Assembly (NCBI RefSeq): GCF_028550435.1
Contig: NZ_JAQQKV010000004.1
Span: forward strand, 124,001-188,000
Origin: Asticcacaulis machinosus
Lineage (GTDB): Bacteria > Pseudomonadota > Alphaproteobacteria > Caulobacterales > Caulobacteraceae
Direction: 5' to 3'
Length of the DNA stretch: 64,000 bases
Part shown: one piece after another, positions 18,243-27,408 of the stretch
Layout: each line of letters starts with the position of its first letter
Position numbering within the stretch: the first letter of the stretch is position 1
Program-made: the position numbers and the translations under genes
Notes under the pieces: model-generated
Told to the model about the DNA's origin: nothing
The model's database searches: none
Seen by the model: only the letters and a program-made list of their open reading frames with translations

Positions 18243-20216
18243 TTAAGTTGCCGGGTTATGTTTTTCCAGAAACGCGATGATGGCGGTGGACATCTCAACG
18301 CGCTTGGCTTCAACCGACTGCCAGTGATCCTCACCTTTCAGTTCGATAATGGTGACGTCTTTTCCGGCGTTTTTAAGGGCGCGTTCCATTTTGCGGCTCT
18401 GGCCGATATCGACAACAATATCGTCTTTGCCGTGGATCAGAAGGATAGGGATAGTGACCTTATCGACATGGTTGACCGGGGAAATCTCATCCAGGGTTTT
18501 CTTATCCCCGACCGAGCGCTTGAGCGACAGTACGACCGGGCTGGTCGCGGAGCCAGTCTGGTTGGTGTCGAAACTCAGCATGGCCTTGATGTCGCTGATG
18601 CCGGCTACCGACACCGCGCACCGGTAAACGCCGGGATCAAGGGTCGCCCCCGCCAGCGCCGCATAGCCGCCGTAGGACGCGCCGACTATGGCGACACGTT
18701 TGGGATCAATGGTGCCCCCCTTGGCCAGATAGCGCACGCCGTCGGACAGGTCGGTCTGCATCTTGCGGCCCCACTGGCCGTAACCGGCTTCGATGAAATT
18801 GTTACCATAGCCGGTTGACCCGCGGAAGTTGGGTTGCAGCACGGCATAACCGCGTGAGGCATAAAGCTGGGATTCCCAGTCAAAGCTTGAGGTATCGCGC
18901 GCGTGGGGGCCGCCGTGCGGCAGGACAATCAGCGGCAAATCCTTATGTACTTTATTCGGTGGCAGGGTCAGGTAGCCGTGGATTTCAAGGCCATCTGCGG
19001 CCTTATATTTGATCGGTTTTTTCTGGGTAATCCATTCGGCGTACAGGTCGGGGTAGTTCTGGCCAACCGGAACGGACGAGCCTGCACCAAAATCAATGAA
19101 ATAATAGGTGCCGGGATCATAGGCGCTTTCACCGTATATCAGAACCTTACGCGGGTCTTCTTCGGCAAACTCATAGACCGAGACATTATATTCCGGCATG
19201 GCACCCTTGCACAGGTCGGCTAGTTTCTGCATCCGGGGATCATTATATTCGTACTTTACCCAGTCATCCCAGCGGGCGAAACCGGTAAACAGCTTGGTCG
19301 TTGGGTGGAACATCGGGCTACGGTTGTAGCCGTCCTTATCCAGTGGCTCTGAAAAGGTGCCGTCGGCGCTGACTTCCAGATATTCACCGGCATTGTCGCC
19401 AGCGTCGATATAGATAATAACCGATTGTTCGGTGCGCCCAAGCCCGATCAGGGAGGGATAGTCAACGGCTTCTTTTTGTACGAAGACCTTTTTCCAGCCG
19501 CCTTTGGGCTGGCGGAACTCCAAAGTCCATTCCTTACGGGTACGGCTGAAGTGGCAGCGGGCCACCGGTACGCCCGCAGGCGTCAGCACCCAGTTATGCG
19601 TATCGTCAAAACCGGCATCGATCAGGCGGCCACGGTAGCTTTCCAGATCGAAGCGAAACAGGCATAAAGGGTATCCGCTGTGCATCTGATAGTTTGACGC
19701 TGTGACGCAATACTTGCCTTCATGCTTGATGCGCCGCAAGCCGCCTTCGACGGTGTTGTAAAAGCCGTCCATCCGGTCGAACAGGGTTTTTATCGCATTG
19801 GTATGGATGTCGATAATGTGGGCCAGCCAGTGTTCCTGACGGCTGCCGGTAAATTCCCTCAGCCCCACCGTAGCGGAGGTGCTGACCATGACGTGATCAT
19901 TACTGGCCCAGAAGACGCTGCGAACCTTGGCTTCGCCCAAACGCAGATGGCTGGTTTTATTGGCGGCGATCTCATAGGTGACAAGAACGTAATCCTTGCC
20001 GTTTTGGGTGATCAGAGCGATGCGTTTGCCGTCAGGCGACAGGCTGACATCTTCGATCTGGGGCGATCTGACATAGACGTCCATCGCCGGACGGGGCGGG
20101 AGGGGCTCATCCGGCTTTGCTGGCTGAGTCTCGGCCATAGCTTTCGCCACAATCCCATTCAGCGACAGCGCCCCCACACCCGCCAACATGGCGCGGCGGT
20201 CCATATGTCCCCCCAT
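18243..20216 (-). CDS. S9 family (prolyl oligopeptidase-like) secreted peptidase
   Basis: A 657 aa serine peptidase with a short N-terminal leader (MDRRAMLAGVGALSLNGIVAKAMAE) resembling a twin-arginine signal (RR followed by a hydrophobic core), a beta-propeller-like middle, and a C-terminal alpha/beta hydrolase. The catalytic serine is in GASYGGYAAL (about residue 515), the aspartate in HGKDDIVVD and the histidine in KGEDHWQS. HGGPHARDTSSFDWESQLYASRGYAVLQPNFRGS is typical of the family. It probably degrades peptides in the periplasm. Start at 20216 follows GGGAG; an in-frame ATG at 20204 is also possible. Confidence 0.9.
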   Translation of the reverse strand: MGGHMDRRAMLAGVGALSLNGIVAKAMAETQPAKPDEPLPPRPAMDVYVRSPQIEDVSLSPDGKRIALITQNGKDYVLVTYEIAANKTSHLRLGEAKVRSVFWASNDHVMVSTSATVGLREFTGSRQEHWLAHIIDIHTNAIKTLFDRMDGFYNTVEGGLRRIKHEGKYCVTASNYQMHSGYPLCLFRFDLESYRGRLIDAGFDDTHNWVLTPAGVPVARCHFSRTRKEWTLEFRQPKGGWKKVFVQKEAVDYPSLIGLGRTEQSVIIYIDAGDNAGEYLEVSADGTFSEPLDKDGYNRSPMFHPTTKLFTGFARWDDWVKYEYNDPRMQKLADLCKGAMPEYNVSVYEFAEEDPRKVLIYGESAYDPGTYYFIDFGAGSSVPVGQNYPDLYAEWITQKKPIKYKAADGLEIHGYLTLPPNKVHKDLPLIVLPHGGPHARDTSSFDWESQLYASRGYAVLQPNFRGSTGYGNNFIEAGYGQWGRKMQTDLSDGVRYLAKGGTIDPKRVAIVGASYGGYAALAGATLDPGVYRCAVSVAGISDIKAMLSFDTNQTGSATSPVVLSLKRSVGDKKTLDEISPVNHVDKVTIPILLIHGKDDIVVDIGQSRKMERALKNAGKDVTIIELKGEDHWQSVEAKRVEMSTAIIAFLEKHNPAT

Positions 20217-20300
20217 GATCTACTCCCATAATGCCCGTGCCCCACGCACTTATGGAATATTTATACTTAGGGTTTTAACTTGCACAAGTCCGATAAAGGG

Positions 20301-21182
20301 TTAATGCGGTAATTCTGTAACCGAAGGCATCTGGTTTCTGAACCAGGTCATCTGGCGTTTGGCATAGTTGCGGGTCTTTTGCTGGGCCAGGGCGCGGGCA
20401 TCCTCCAGCGTCATATCTCGCTGAATACAGGCGCTTATTTCGGAAAGCCCCAAAACCCGCATAATCGGCCATTCGGGTTTGAGGCCGCTGGCCATCAGGG
20501 CCTCTACCTCATCCAAAGCGCCATTATCCAGCATCAGATCAAACCGGCGATCGCAGCGTTCGTACAGCCATTCGCGGTCGGGCCGCAACACCTCAAGGTG
20601 GTATGAGCCTTCGGGCAAAAGAGGGGCATTGGTCTTTTGCCAGTCGCTCAAAGGCCGTCCGGTTTCCAGCCAGACCTCATAGGCGCGGCACAGGCGCTGC
20701 TGGTCATTGGGCATAATGCGCGCGCAGGCTTCCGGGTCAACCGATAGCAAAAGGGCGCGAAACGCCTCTTCGCCCATGTCGATATAGGCCTGACGGGCTT
20801 GCGTGCGGGCGGGATCACCGATGTCCGGAATTTCGGCCAGCCCGCGGATCAGGCTCAGGAAATAGAGACCCGTTCCGCCCACGACACACAAAGCGGTATC
20901 GCCGCGCAGGGCGGCATCAATGAACGGCTGGGCCGCCCGCAGCCACTGACCGGTCGACCACATCTGATCAGGCTTTAAATGGCCATACAGTACATGGCGG
21001 GCTATGGCTTCGTCATCGGCAGAAGGGCGCGCGGTAAGCGTCGGGACATCCTCATAAAGCTGCATGGAATCGGCATTGAGAATGATGCCGCCGGTCTTGA
21101 CCGCCCAATCCAGCGCCAGAGCCGACTTGCCGGATGCGGTAGGTCCCGCCAGAAGCAGCAGGTGAGGGGGTGATGCGGACAT
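20301..21182 (-). CDS. miaA: tRNA dimethylallyltransferase
   Basis: Transfers a dimethylallyl group to adenosine 37 of tRNAs reading UNN codons. The P-loop LLAGPTASGKSALALDWA lies at the N-terminus, followed by NADSMQLYEDVPTLTARP, VVGGTGLYFLSLIRGLAEIP and the C-terminal RNYAKRQMTWFRNQ. The frame continues to 21227, but MSASPPHLLLLAGP at 21182 is the conserved start (293 aa). It uses the isoprenoid diphosphate made through dxs in this window. Confidence 0.95.
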   Translation of the reverse strand: MSASPPHLLLLAGPTASGKSALALDWAVKTGGIILNADSMQLYEDVPTLTARPSADDEAIARHVLYGHLKPDQMWSTGQWLRAAQPFIDAALRGDTALCVVGGTGLYFLSLIRGLAEIPDIGDPARTQARQAYIDMGEEAFRALLLSVDPEACARIMPNDQQRLCRAYEVWLETGRPLSDWQKTNAPLLPEGSYHLEVLRPDREWLYERCDRRFDLMLDNGALDEVEALMASGLKPEWPIMRVLGLSEISACIQRDMTLEDARALAQQKTRNYAKRQMTWFRNQMPSVTELPH

Positions 21183-21264
21183 ATTGATGTGAATAGCCGC
21201 AATGTGGGTTGCATGACAAGCTGCCAAAGCTTAATCGCTCTCGCAAACGTATAAGGATACAGTC

Positions 21265-22371
21265 ATGACCCAGCCCGACCGCGAACAGGTACTCAGCGCG
21301 CTCAACGCCATCAAGGATCCGGTATCCGGGGCAGGCCTGTCGGACGCAGGGTTGGTGCGCGGGCTGGTGCTGTCGCCGGATCGGGTCGGATTCATGCTGG
21401 AGGTCCCGCGCGATCAGGTTAACCTCTATGGCCCTGTACGCGCCGAAGCTGAGCGGATGCTGGCCGGATTGCCCGGCATCAAAAAGGCACAGGTCGTGCT
21501 CACCGCCGAAACCGAAGCCCCCGTTCAGGCCCCCAAAGCCGCCAAATTGTCGCCGCAGGCCGTCGATCAGAACCGCCCCAAAGCGCCCGTGGCCTCATCG
21601 CGTCCGGCCCATGTCAAGCGGGTGATCGTGGTGGGATCGGGTAAGGGCGGGGTTGGCAAATCCACCATCGCCTTAAGTCTGGCACTGGCACTCAAAGGGT
21701 TGGGGTTTCGGGTCGGGTTGCTGGACGCCGATATTTACGGGCCGTCGGCACCGCTGATGCTGGGGGTGACCACACCGCCCGCGTTTGGGCCGGAAAAGAT
21801 GATGATCCCGCCGCAAGCCTTTGGCCTCAAAGTCAATTCGGTCGGGTTCCTGGTCGATGCCGATCAGGCGATGATCTGGCGCGGGCCAATGGCGTCGCAG
21901 GCGCTTAATCAACTACTGACCCAGACTTTGTGGGGCACGGAGGCGGAACCGCTGGATGTGCTGGTGGTCGATATGCCGCCGGGCACCGGAGACGTGCAAC
22001 TGACCCTCACCCAAAAGACGATGATTGACGGGGCGGTGGTGGTGTCTACGCCGCAGGAAATGGCGTTGATTGATGCCCGCCGCGCGATCACCCTGTTTGA
22101 AAAAACGTCGGTGAAGATTTTAGGGATCGTCGAAAACATGGCCTGGCTGGAAAATCCGGTCTCAGGTGAAGCCATCTATGTCTTTGGGCGCGATGGGGCG
22201 AAGGCTCTGGCGAAAAACCTCAACGTGCCGTTCTTAGGCGATGTGCCGCTCGACCCGGCCTTACGCAAAGGCTCGGATGAGGCCCAGCCGCTGGTGGCGC
22301 TGGAGCCCGACGGCGATGTCGCCGTGCGCTTTAAGATGATCGCTCAGGCGGTGATGACGCAGTTGGAGTAG
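21265..22371 (+). CDS. apbC: Mrp/NBP35-type iron-sulfur carrier ATPase
   Basis: A 368 aa P-loop ATPase that helps load iron-sulfur clusters. The N-terminal MIP18/DUF59-like domain (ALNAIKDPVSGAGLSDAGLVRGL) is followed by a proline/alanine linker and the deviant Walker A GSGKGGVGKSTIALSLALAL, then LDADIYGPSAPLMLG and VVDMPPGTGDVQLTL. The CPxC metal motif of E. coli ApbC is replaced by NPVSGE; my recollection is that many alphaproteobacterial Mrp proteins also lack it. It is divergent from miaA, with an 82-base gap. Confidence 0.92.
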   Translation: MTQPDREQVLSALNAIKDPVSGAGLSDAGLVRGLVLSPDRVGFMLEVPRDQVNLYGPVRAEAERMLAGLPGIKKAQVVLTAETEAPVQAPKAAKLSPQAVDQNRPKAPVASSRPAHVKRVIVVGSGKGGVGKSTIALSLALALKGLGFRVGLLDADIYGPSAPLMLGVTTPPAFGPEKMMIPPQAFGLKVNSVGFLVDADQAMIWRGPMASQALNQLLTQTLWGTEAEPLDVLVVDMPPGTGDVQLTLTQKTMIDGAVVVSTPQEMALIDARRAITLFEKTSVKILGIVENMAWLENPVSGEAIYVFGRDGAKALAKNLNVPFLGDVPLDPALRKGSDEAQPLVALEPDGDVAVRFKMIAQAVMTQLE

Positions 22372-22380
22372 GGGGCAGGC

Positions 22381-22491
22381 GCAAAGAGCCCCCCCCACCG
22401 TATCTCATCGCTACGCGATTTCGTGCGGTTCCCCTCCCCGGCACGCCGGGGGAGGTGGCGCGCCGAAGGCGTGACGGTGGGGGGCTCTTGC
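22381..22491. repeat. GC-rich palindromic intergenic repeat, copy C
   Basis: Outer arms GCAAAGAGCCCCCC-CACCGT and ACGGTGGGGGGCTCTTGC, with an inner hairpin CCTCCCCGGCACGCCGGGGGAGG. It lies after the Mrp gene and before the old yellow enzyme gene. Its outer arms differ from the other copies, making it a distinct subtype. Confidence 0.85.
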
Positions 22492-22642
22492 GAACTTTAG
22501 GGCTTTAACGACTGCCGGGAGAAGGTTGACACCGATAAGCGGCCTTGAACGTCGATCCCCCGCTAAATTCGCCATCACTTCTTGTGCAGCGCAAAATCGT
22601 AACTAAATCTGCATCAGTTACTTTTTGATGCGGAGCGCGCAC

Positions 22643-23737
22643 ATGACCCATTCTACCCTGTTTTCGCCTTATAACTTTAAGGGCCTCGACCTTAAAAACC
22701 GCATCGTCATGGCCCCCATGACGCGTCAGTTTTCGCCGGGCGGGACGCCGGGGCAGAATGTGGCCGATTATTATACCCGTCGCGCCAAGGGCAATGTCGG
22801 CCTGATCATTACCGAAGGTACCGTGATTGAACGCCCGGCCTCCAAGAACGAAGAAGGTATCCCCAATTTCTACGGCGCAGCGCTCGATGGCTGGCGCAAG
22901 GTGGTCGACAGTGTTCATGCTGAGGGCGGGCTGATCGCGCCGCAAATCTGGCACACAGGTGCCATTTACGGCAATGACCCGGCCTGGAAGCCGACCCCGA
23001 TGGATAGCCCGTCTGGTATCGCGCCCGATGGCACGCCGGTGGGCCAGCCGATGACGGAGGCCGATATCGCCGACACCATTGCCGCCTTTGGACGCGCGGC
23101 GGCCTCCGCAAAAGGTATCGGCTTTGACGCCATTGAACTGCACGGCGCGCACGGCTACCTGATCGACGAATTCTTCTTTGCCGGTTCCAATAAGCGCGAT
23201 GACCAATGGGGCGGGGCGACGGTGGGTGAACGCACGCGCTTTGCGGTTGAGGTCATCAAGGCCGCCCGCGCGGCGGTTGGGCCAGACTTCCCGATCATTA
23301 TCCGCTTGTCGCAGTTTAAGCCCAACGCCTATGACGCCAAGGTCGCGGCCACGCCGGAGGAAATGGAAGCCTGGCTGACACCGCTGGTTGATGCCGGTGC
23401 CGATGTCATCCACGCCTCACAGCGCCGGTTCTGGGAGCCTGAGTTTGACGGCTCTGACCTCAACTTTGCCGGCTGGGCCAAAAAGATTACCGGCAAGCCC
23501 ACGATTACGGTCGGATCGGTCGGCCTGTCGGGTGAGTTTATCGCCGGTTTTGGCGGCGAAGTCTCTAATCCGGCATCGCTGGATAAGCTGCTGGAACGTC
23601 TCGATCGCGGTGATTTCGATCTGGTCGCCGTCGGCCGCGCCATCCTGTCCGATCCTGAGTGGGTGGATAAAATCCGCTCCGGCGAGACGGCCAGCCTGAA
23701 ATCCTTCGACCGGTCATTGCTGGGCGAACTGGTCTAA
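22643..23737 (+). CDS. Old yellow enzyme family NADH:flavin oxidoreductase
   Basis: A 364 aa FMN-dependent ene-reductase-like TIM barrel. Visible landmarks are FSPYNFKGLDLKNRIVMAPMTR, QIWHTGAIYG, the active-site pair HGAHGYLIDEFFFAGSNKRDDQWGG, and the phosphate-binding LVAVGRAILSDPEW. Such enzymes reduce activated C=C bonds; the physiological substrate cannot be named. The ATG at 22643 follows GGAGCG and is preferred over upstream codons at 22625 and 22628. It overlaps the end of folA by four bases, tail to tail. Confidence 0.93.
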   Translation: MTHSTLFSPYNFKGLDLKNRIVMAPMTRQFSPGGTPGQNVADYYTRRAKGNVGLIITEGTVIERPASKNEEGIPNFYGAALDGWRKVVDSVHAEGGLIAPQIWHTGAIYGNDPAWKPTPMDSPSGIAPDGTPVGQPMTEADIADTIAAFGRAAASAKGIGFDAIELHGAHGYLIDEFFFAGSNKRDDQWGGATVGERTRFAVEVIKAARAAVGPDFPIIIRLSQFKPNAYDAKVAATPEEMEAWLTPLVDAGADVIHASQRRFWEPEFDGSDLNFAGWAKKITGKPTITVGSVGLSGEFIAGFGGEVSNPASLDKLLERLDRGDFDLVAVGRAILSDPEWVDKIRSGETASLKSFDRSLLGELV

Positions 23738-24246
23738 ACCCGCTCATAGACCCGCGTGGTGAAATCGTAATCATCGCCTTCACCCGCCTGATGGAACTGA
23801 GAGGACACCTCTTTCCATTGGGCGGGGTCGATTTCGGGGAAGTGCGCGTCGCCGTCCAGCCAGACATGGACTTCGGTCACATAGAGCCGGTCGGCTTTCT
23901 CAAGAGTCTGGGCGTAAACATTAGCGCCGCCGATGATGCAGATCTCATCCGCCCCATCGTCTTTGGCATGTTCGCGGGCGATATCTAGCGCCTCAAATAG
24001 CGATGTGCAGATCACGCCGCCTTCGGCCTCAAACAAGATATCGCGGCTGAGGACAAGGTTCAGCCTACCTGGCAAGGGTTTACGCGGCAGGCTGTCCCAG
24101 GTGTTTGAGCCCATGATGATCGGCTTGAACTGGGTGATGGCCTTGAACAGCTTGAGGTCGGATTTCAGCCGCCACGGCAGGTCATTGTCGCGCCCGATGA
24201 CGCGGTTTTCGCTCATGGCGACGACGAGGGATAGTTTGGGTTTCAT
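23734..24246 (-). CDS. folA: Dihydrofolate reductase
   Basis: Reduces dihydrofolate to tetrahydrofolate with NADPH. The 170 aa protein begins LSLVVAMSENRVIGRDNDLPWRLKSDLKLFK, with the active-site DLPW and acidic residue region, PIIMGSNTWDSLP and IIGGANVYAQTL, as in classical chromosomal DHFR. It lies downstream of thyA on the same strand, the two enzymes being linked by thymidylate synthesis, with a palindromic repeat between them. Confidence 0.97.
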   Translation of the reverse strand: MKPKLSLVVAMSENRVIGRDNDLPWRLKSDLKLFKAITQFKPIIMGSNTWDSLPRKPLPGRLNLVLSRDILFEAEGGVICTSLFEALDIAREHAKDDGADEICIIGGANVYAQTLEKADRLYVTEVHVWLDGDAHFPEIDPAQWKEVSSQFHQAGEGDDYDFTTRVYERV

Positions 24247-24364
24247 TTATACTCTCCCGCCCCGTTTGCGGGGAGGGGGGACCGCGCAGCGGTGGGAGGG
24301 GCAATTCCGTGTTAACCCCACCCGTCTGCTTCGCAGCCACCCTCCCCTGCATCAGGGGAGGTTC
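24247..24364. repeat. GC-rich palindromic intergenic repeat, copy D
   Basis: CTCTCCCGCCCCGTTTGCGGGGAGGG on the left, AACCCCACCCGTCTGC and CCACCCTCCCCTGCATCAGGGGAGG on the right. It occupies almost the entire thyA-folA gap. Confidence 0.85.
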
Positions 24365-24371
24365 TAAAGGG

Positions 24372-25190
24372 CTAAACCGCCACCGGCGCTTTGAGTGCCC
24401 CGTGGGACTGGTAATTTTCCAAAGCGATATCGGCATAGTCAAAGCCAAACAGGTCGCGGCCTTCAGCCAGTTTCAAGGTCGGGAAGGCAAAGGGGGCGCG
24501 TTCCAACTGGGTTTTGGCCTGTTCCACATGGTTCAGGTACAGGTGCACATCGCCGAACGCATGGACAAAGTCACCGACCTCAAGCCCGACGGCCTGCGCG
24601 ACCATATGGGTCAACAACGCATAGGAGGCGATATTGAACGGCACGCCCAAAAACACATCGGCCGAGCGCTGGTAAAGCTGGCACGACAGCTTGCCATCGG
24701 CCACAAAAAACTGAAACAGGCAATGGCATGGCGGCAGGGCCATGTCCTCAACCTCGGCCGGGTTCCAAGCTGAAATCACATGGCGGCGGGAATAGGGATT
24801 GACCTTAAGGTTTTCAACGAGGTTTGCCATCTGGTCAATCACGCGGCCATCGGGGGCGGCCCCAGAGACGCTCCAACTGCGCCACTGCTTGCCATAGACC
24901 GGGCCCAGATCGCCATTGTCATCGGCCCACTCGTCCCAGATCGAAACCCCGTTATCTTTCAGATATTTGATATTGGTGTCGCCGCGCAGGAACCACAGCA
25001 GTTCCACCGCCACTGATTTGAAATGTACCTTCTTGGTGGTCAGCAGCGGAAAGCCCTTCGACAGGTCAAAGCGAATTTGGCGCCCGAACAGCCCCAGCGT
25101 GCCCGTGCCGGTACGGTCTTCGCGCGGCGCGCCGGTTTCCAAAATCTCACGCAGCAGGTTGAGATACTGATATTCGGGGTGATCGGTCAT
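24372..25190 (-). CDS. thyA: Thymidylate synthase
   Basis: Methylates dUMP to dTMP using methylenetetrahydrofolate. The 272 aa protein has [28 protein letters not shown], the catalytic cysteine in [36 protein letters not shown], and the proper C-terminal APVAV. The frame extends to 25223, but the conserved start is [10 protein letters not shown] at 25190. It is divergently placed from the KARI-like gene. Confidence 0.97.
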   Translation of the reverse strand: MTDHPEYQYLNLLREILETGAPREDRTGTGTLGLFGRQIRFDLSKGFPLLTTKKVHFKSVAVELLWFLRGDTNIKYLKDNGVSIWDEWADDNGDLGPVYGKQWRSWSVSGAAPDGRVIDQMANLVENLKVNPYSRRHVISAWNPAEVEDMALPPCHCLFQFFVADGKLSCQLYQRSADVFLGVPFNIASYALLTHMVAQAVGLEVGDFVHAFGDVHLYLNHVEQAKTQLERAPFAFPTLKLAEGRDLFGFDYADIALENYQSHGALKAPVAV

Positions 25191-25209
25191 AACGGTTCCG
25201 TGCGGTGCT

Positions 25210-25260
25210 ACTCTCCGCCCCATCGCAGATGGGGAGGGGGACCACGAAGTGGTGGAGGGG
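25210..25260. repeat. GC-rich palindromic intergenic repeat, copy E (half element)
   Basis: CTCTCCGCCCCATCGCAGATGGGGAGGGGGACCACGAAGTGGTGGAGGGG resembles one half of copy D. It is unusual in lying between divergent genes (thyA and the KARI-like gene), where it could be inside a promoter or leader. Confidence 0.75.
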
Positions 25261-25317
25261 TTACTGTTTCTAGCTTAAACAGACGTCAGATTGAACGATT
25301 CTTTTGCGAGTTTTGCC

Positions 25318-26319
25318 ATGCCTTTACCCGTATACCATGACCGCGACTGCGATCTGAGCCTTATCCAGAATAAGCGGGTGCTGATCATCGGCTATGGCTC
25401 GCAGGGGCGGACCCACGCGCTTAATGCCCGCGATTCCGGTGTGACCGATATCCGCGTGGCGCTTAAACCCGACAGTGCCACCCGCGCCAAGGCTGCAGCC
25501 GACGGCTTTGAGGTGGTGACGGTGGCGGACGGCGTGGCCTGGGCCGAGGTTATTGTGGTTTTGACCTCTGACGAAGCCCATCAATCCCTGTTTCGCGATG
25601 AGATTGCACCGAATTTGAGCGCCGGGCAGGCGCTGATTTTCGCGCATGGATTATCGGTCAATTTCGGGCTGGTGACGCCGCCCGCGGACGTCGATGTCAT
25701 TCTGGTCTCGCCCAAGGGCATCGGGCCGCGCATCCGTGACATTTACGTGGAGGGGCAGGGGGTGTTTTGCCTGTTCGGCGTGCATCAAGATGCCAGCGGT
25801 AGCGCCAAAACCATCGGCCTGTCCTACGCGGCGGCTTTGGGTTGCGGGCGCAAGGGGATACTGGAAACCACCTTTAAGGACGAATGTGAAAGCGACCTGT
25901 TCGGGGAGCAGGTCGTGCTGTGCGGGGGCACGCGTGAACTGGTCCAGGCGGCGTTTCAGACGCTGGTGGATGCCGGATACCCGGCTGAGGTGGCGTGGTT
26001 TGAAACCTGCTATGAGTTGAAACTGGTCGTCGATCTGTTGTTCGAGCGCGGCATGTCGGGCGGGTTTGAAAAGATATCGAATACGGCGGAATATGGCGCC
26101 TATCTGACCGGTCCGCGGGTCATCGGTGACGCCTCAAAAGCGGCCATGCAGGGGGTGCTCAAAGATGTGCAGTCGGGCGATTTTGTCCGCACCCTGATGG
26201 CCGATTACAACGCCGGCAGCCCTGACCTTCTGGCCCGCCGCGCGGCGTTGACAGATAACGGGCTGGATCAGACCAAGGGGTACTTGGATGGGGTGGCAAA
26301 ACCCCACCTTCCGGCCTGA
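25318..26319 (+). CDS. ilvC: Divergent class I ketol-acid reductoisomerase
   Basis: Resembles KARI, which isomerises and reduces acetohydroxy acids in branched-chain amino acid synthesis. The 333 aa protein has a Rossmann GYGSQGRTHALN (25-36) and retains the catalytic residues with a +3 offset from my recollection of canonical class I: His110, Asp193, Glu197, Glu229, Glu233 and Ser254 (in ISNTAEYG). Yet the usual PKGPGHTVR block is PKGIGPRIR, GGGVPCL is GQGVFCL, and the tail lacks the common MMPWI ending. No ilvB or ilvH is near. It may be a second, specialised KARI rather than the housekeeping enzyme. The start at 25318 gives the conserved MPLPVYHDRDCDLS; the last codons appear to come from an invading palindromic repeat. 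Confidence 0.8.
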   Translation: MPLPVYHDRDCDLSLIQNKRVLIIGYGSQGRTHALNARDSGVTDIRVALKPDSATRAKAAADGFEVVTVADGVAWAEVIVVLTSDEAHQSLFRDEIAPNLSAGQALIFAHGLSVNFGLVTPPADVDVILVSPKGIGPRIRDIYVEGQGVFCLFGVHQDASGSAKTIGLSYAAALGCGRKGILETTFKDECESDLFGEQVVLCGGTRELVQAAFQTLVDAGYPAEVAWFETCYELKLVVDLLFERGMSGGFEKISNTAEYGAYLTGPRVIGDASKAAMQGVLKDVQSGDFVRTLMADYNAGSPDLLARRAALTDNGLDQTKGYLDGVAKPHLPA

Positions 26320-26396
26320 TGGCTCAGGCCTCCCCATGACTAACAAACGATTCACTGGATCGTTTGTTGACGTCAAACCCCTCCCTGAGGGGAGGT
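26298..26396. repeat. GC-rich palindromic intergenic repeat, copy F, overlapping the KARI-like 3' end
   Basis: AACCCCACCTTCCGGCCTGATGGC and CCTCCCCATG resemble the right arms of copies D and K, and CCCTCCCTGAGGGGAGG closes the element. The first part lies inside the last codons of the KARI-like gene. Between the parts is a perfect 10-bp hairpin, AACAAACGAT/ATCGTTTGTT (26342-26351 and 26359-26368). Confidence 0.75.
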
Positions 26397-26410
26397 TTTA
26401 AGAATAAGAA

Positions 26411-26472
26411 CTCCCCCTGTTGCAGGGGGAGCTGATCTTCAGACCTTAGGTCTGAAGATCAGAGGGGGTAAA
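26411..26472. terminator. Strong hairpins between convergent genes (bidirectional terminator candidate)
   Basis: CTCCCCCTGTTGCAGGGGGAG (26411-26431) is immediately followed by a perfect 14-bp stem CTGATCTTCAGACC/GGTCTGAAGATCAG (26432-26445 and 26449-26462) with a three-base loop. There is no strong T run on either side, so termination is plausible but not certain. It separates the KARI-like gene and the methyltransferase gene, which converge. Confidence 0.55.
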
Positions 26473-26473
26473 T

Positions 26474-27253
26474 TCACCACCCCAGTATCGCCTCACCGCG
26501 CAGGATAGCCTCGACTTCGGGGGTGTGTTTGCGGTCGCCTTCGTCGTGCAGGATCAGTGGAGGCAGCAGCTTCAGCGGAGCCTTGCCTAGGCGTTTGGCG
26601 CGGACGATAACGCGCTTTGCCGGCTGATCCGCATAGGGCTGGATCGGGCGGGTGATGAACGACCCACATCGGCCTGACAGGCCGCTCAACAAATCAAAAA
26701 GCCGGTCGGCGCGATGGACGAACAAAATCTCCCCGCCGTCCTTAACCGCGCTCTGGGCAAATTCGGTCCACGCCCCAAGGCCATCATCGGCAATCCAGGC
26801 GGGGCGCTTAAGCTCATGGGGCGCGCGCAACAGGTTCGGATCATCAAAATAGGGCGGGTTGCAGATCACCATGTCAAACCGTTCCAGCCCGAACGATTTA
26901 AACCCCTTACCCACATCGCCATTGATGGCCGTATGACGCGCCGCCGGATCATTGCGCTTGATGTTTTCCTGCAATAATTCAAAGCTTTGTGACTCACGCT
27001 CAATACCGGTTGCCACCACCTGCGGGCAGCGCCTGTAAAGCGACAGCATGACCCCGCCGACCCCGCAGCCCAGTTCCAGCACGCGCGTGGGCCGCACCCG
27101 ATCCTCCGCCAGTACACCGGCGGCCGCGGCGGCCAGCAGAGCGCCGTCCATGCCGATGCGATAGCCCTTGGCCGGTTGCAGCAAAACGACCCGCCCGTTC
27201 AGCAGGGTGGTTTCGACAACGCCAGACGGCAAATCAGGGGACAGGTCTTCCAT
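26474..27253 (-). CDS. tRNA1(Val) adenine-N6 methyltransferase-like protein (TrmN6/YfiC type)
   Basis: A 259 aa SAM-dependent N6-adenine methyltransferase. Motif I is VLELGCGVGGVMLSL and the catalytic NPPY motif is in MVICNPPYFDDP, the pattern of the YfiC/TrmN6 family that modifies adenosine 37 of tRNA-Val in E. coli. The beginning LNGRVVLLQPAKGYRIGMDGALLAAAA is typical of the family. Substrate assignment is by family only. A GTG at 27256 directly precedes the ATG at 27253. Divergent from the prenyl synthase gene. Confidence 0.85.
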   Translation of the reverse strand: MEDLSPDLPSGVVETTLLNGRVVLLQPAKGYRIGMDGALLAAAAAGVLAEDRVRPTRVLELGCGVGGVMLSLYRRCPQVVATGIERESQSFELLQENIKRNDPAARHTAINGDVGKGFKSFGLERFDMVICNPPYFDDPNLLRAPHELKRPAWIADDGLGAWTEFAQSAVKDGGEILFVHRADRLFDLLSGLSGRCGSFITRPIQPYADQPAKRVIVRAKRLGKAPLKLLPPLILHDEGDRKHTPEVEAILRGEAILGW

Positions 27254-27408
27254 CACGCGGCCATACTACAGATTGCGGCAAAACGACATAGCTCCGATTA
27301 AGACATGCTCACGCCGCCTTTATTAAGATATAACGCAAACGCTACTGACAAAGGCATGGACACCCGCGAAAAGGGGGGGTATGGCGATATTTCGAGTGTA
27401 TCAGGAGT

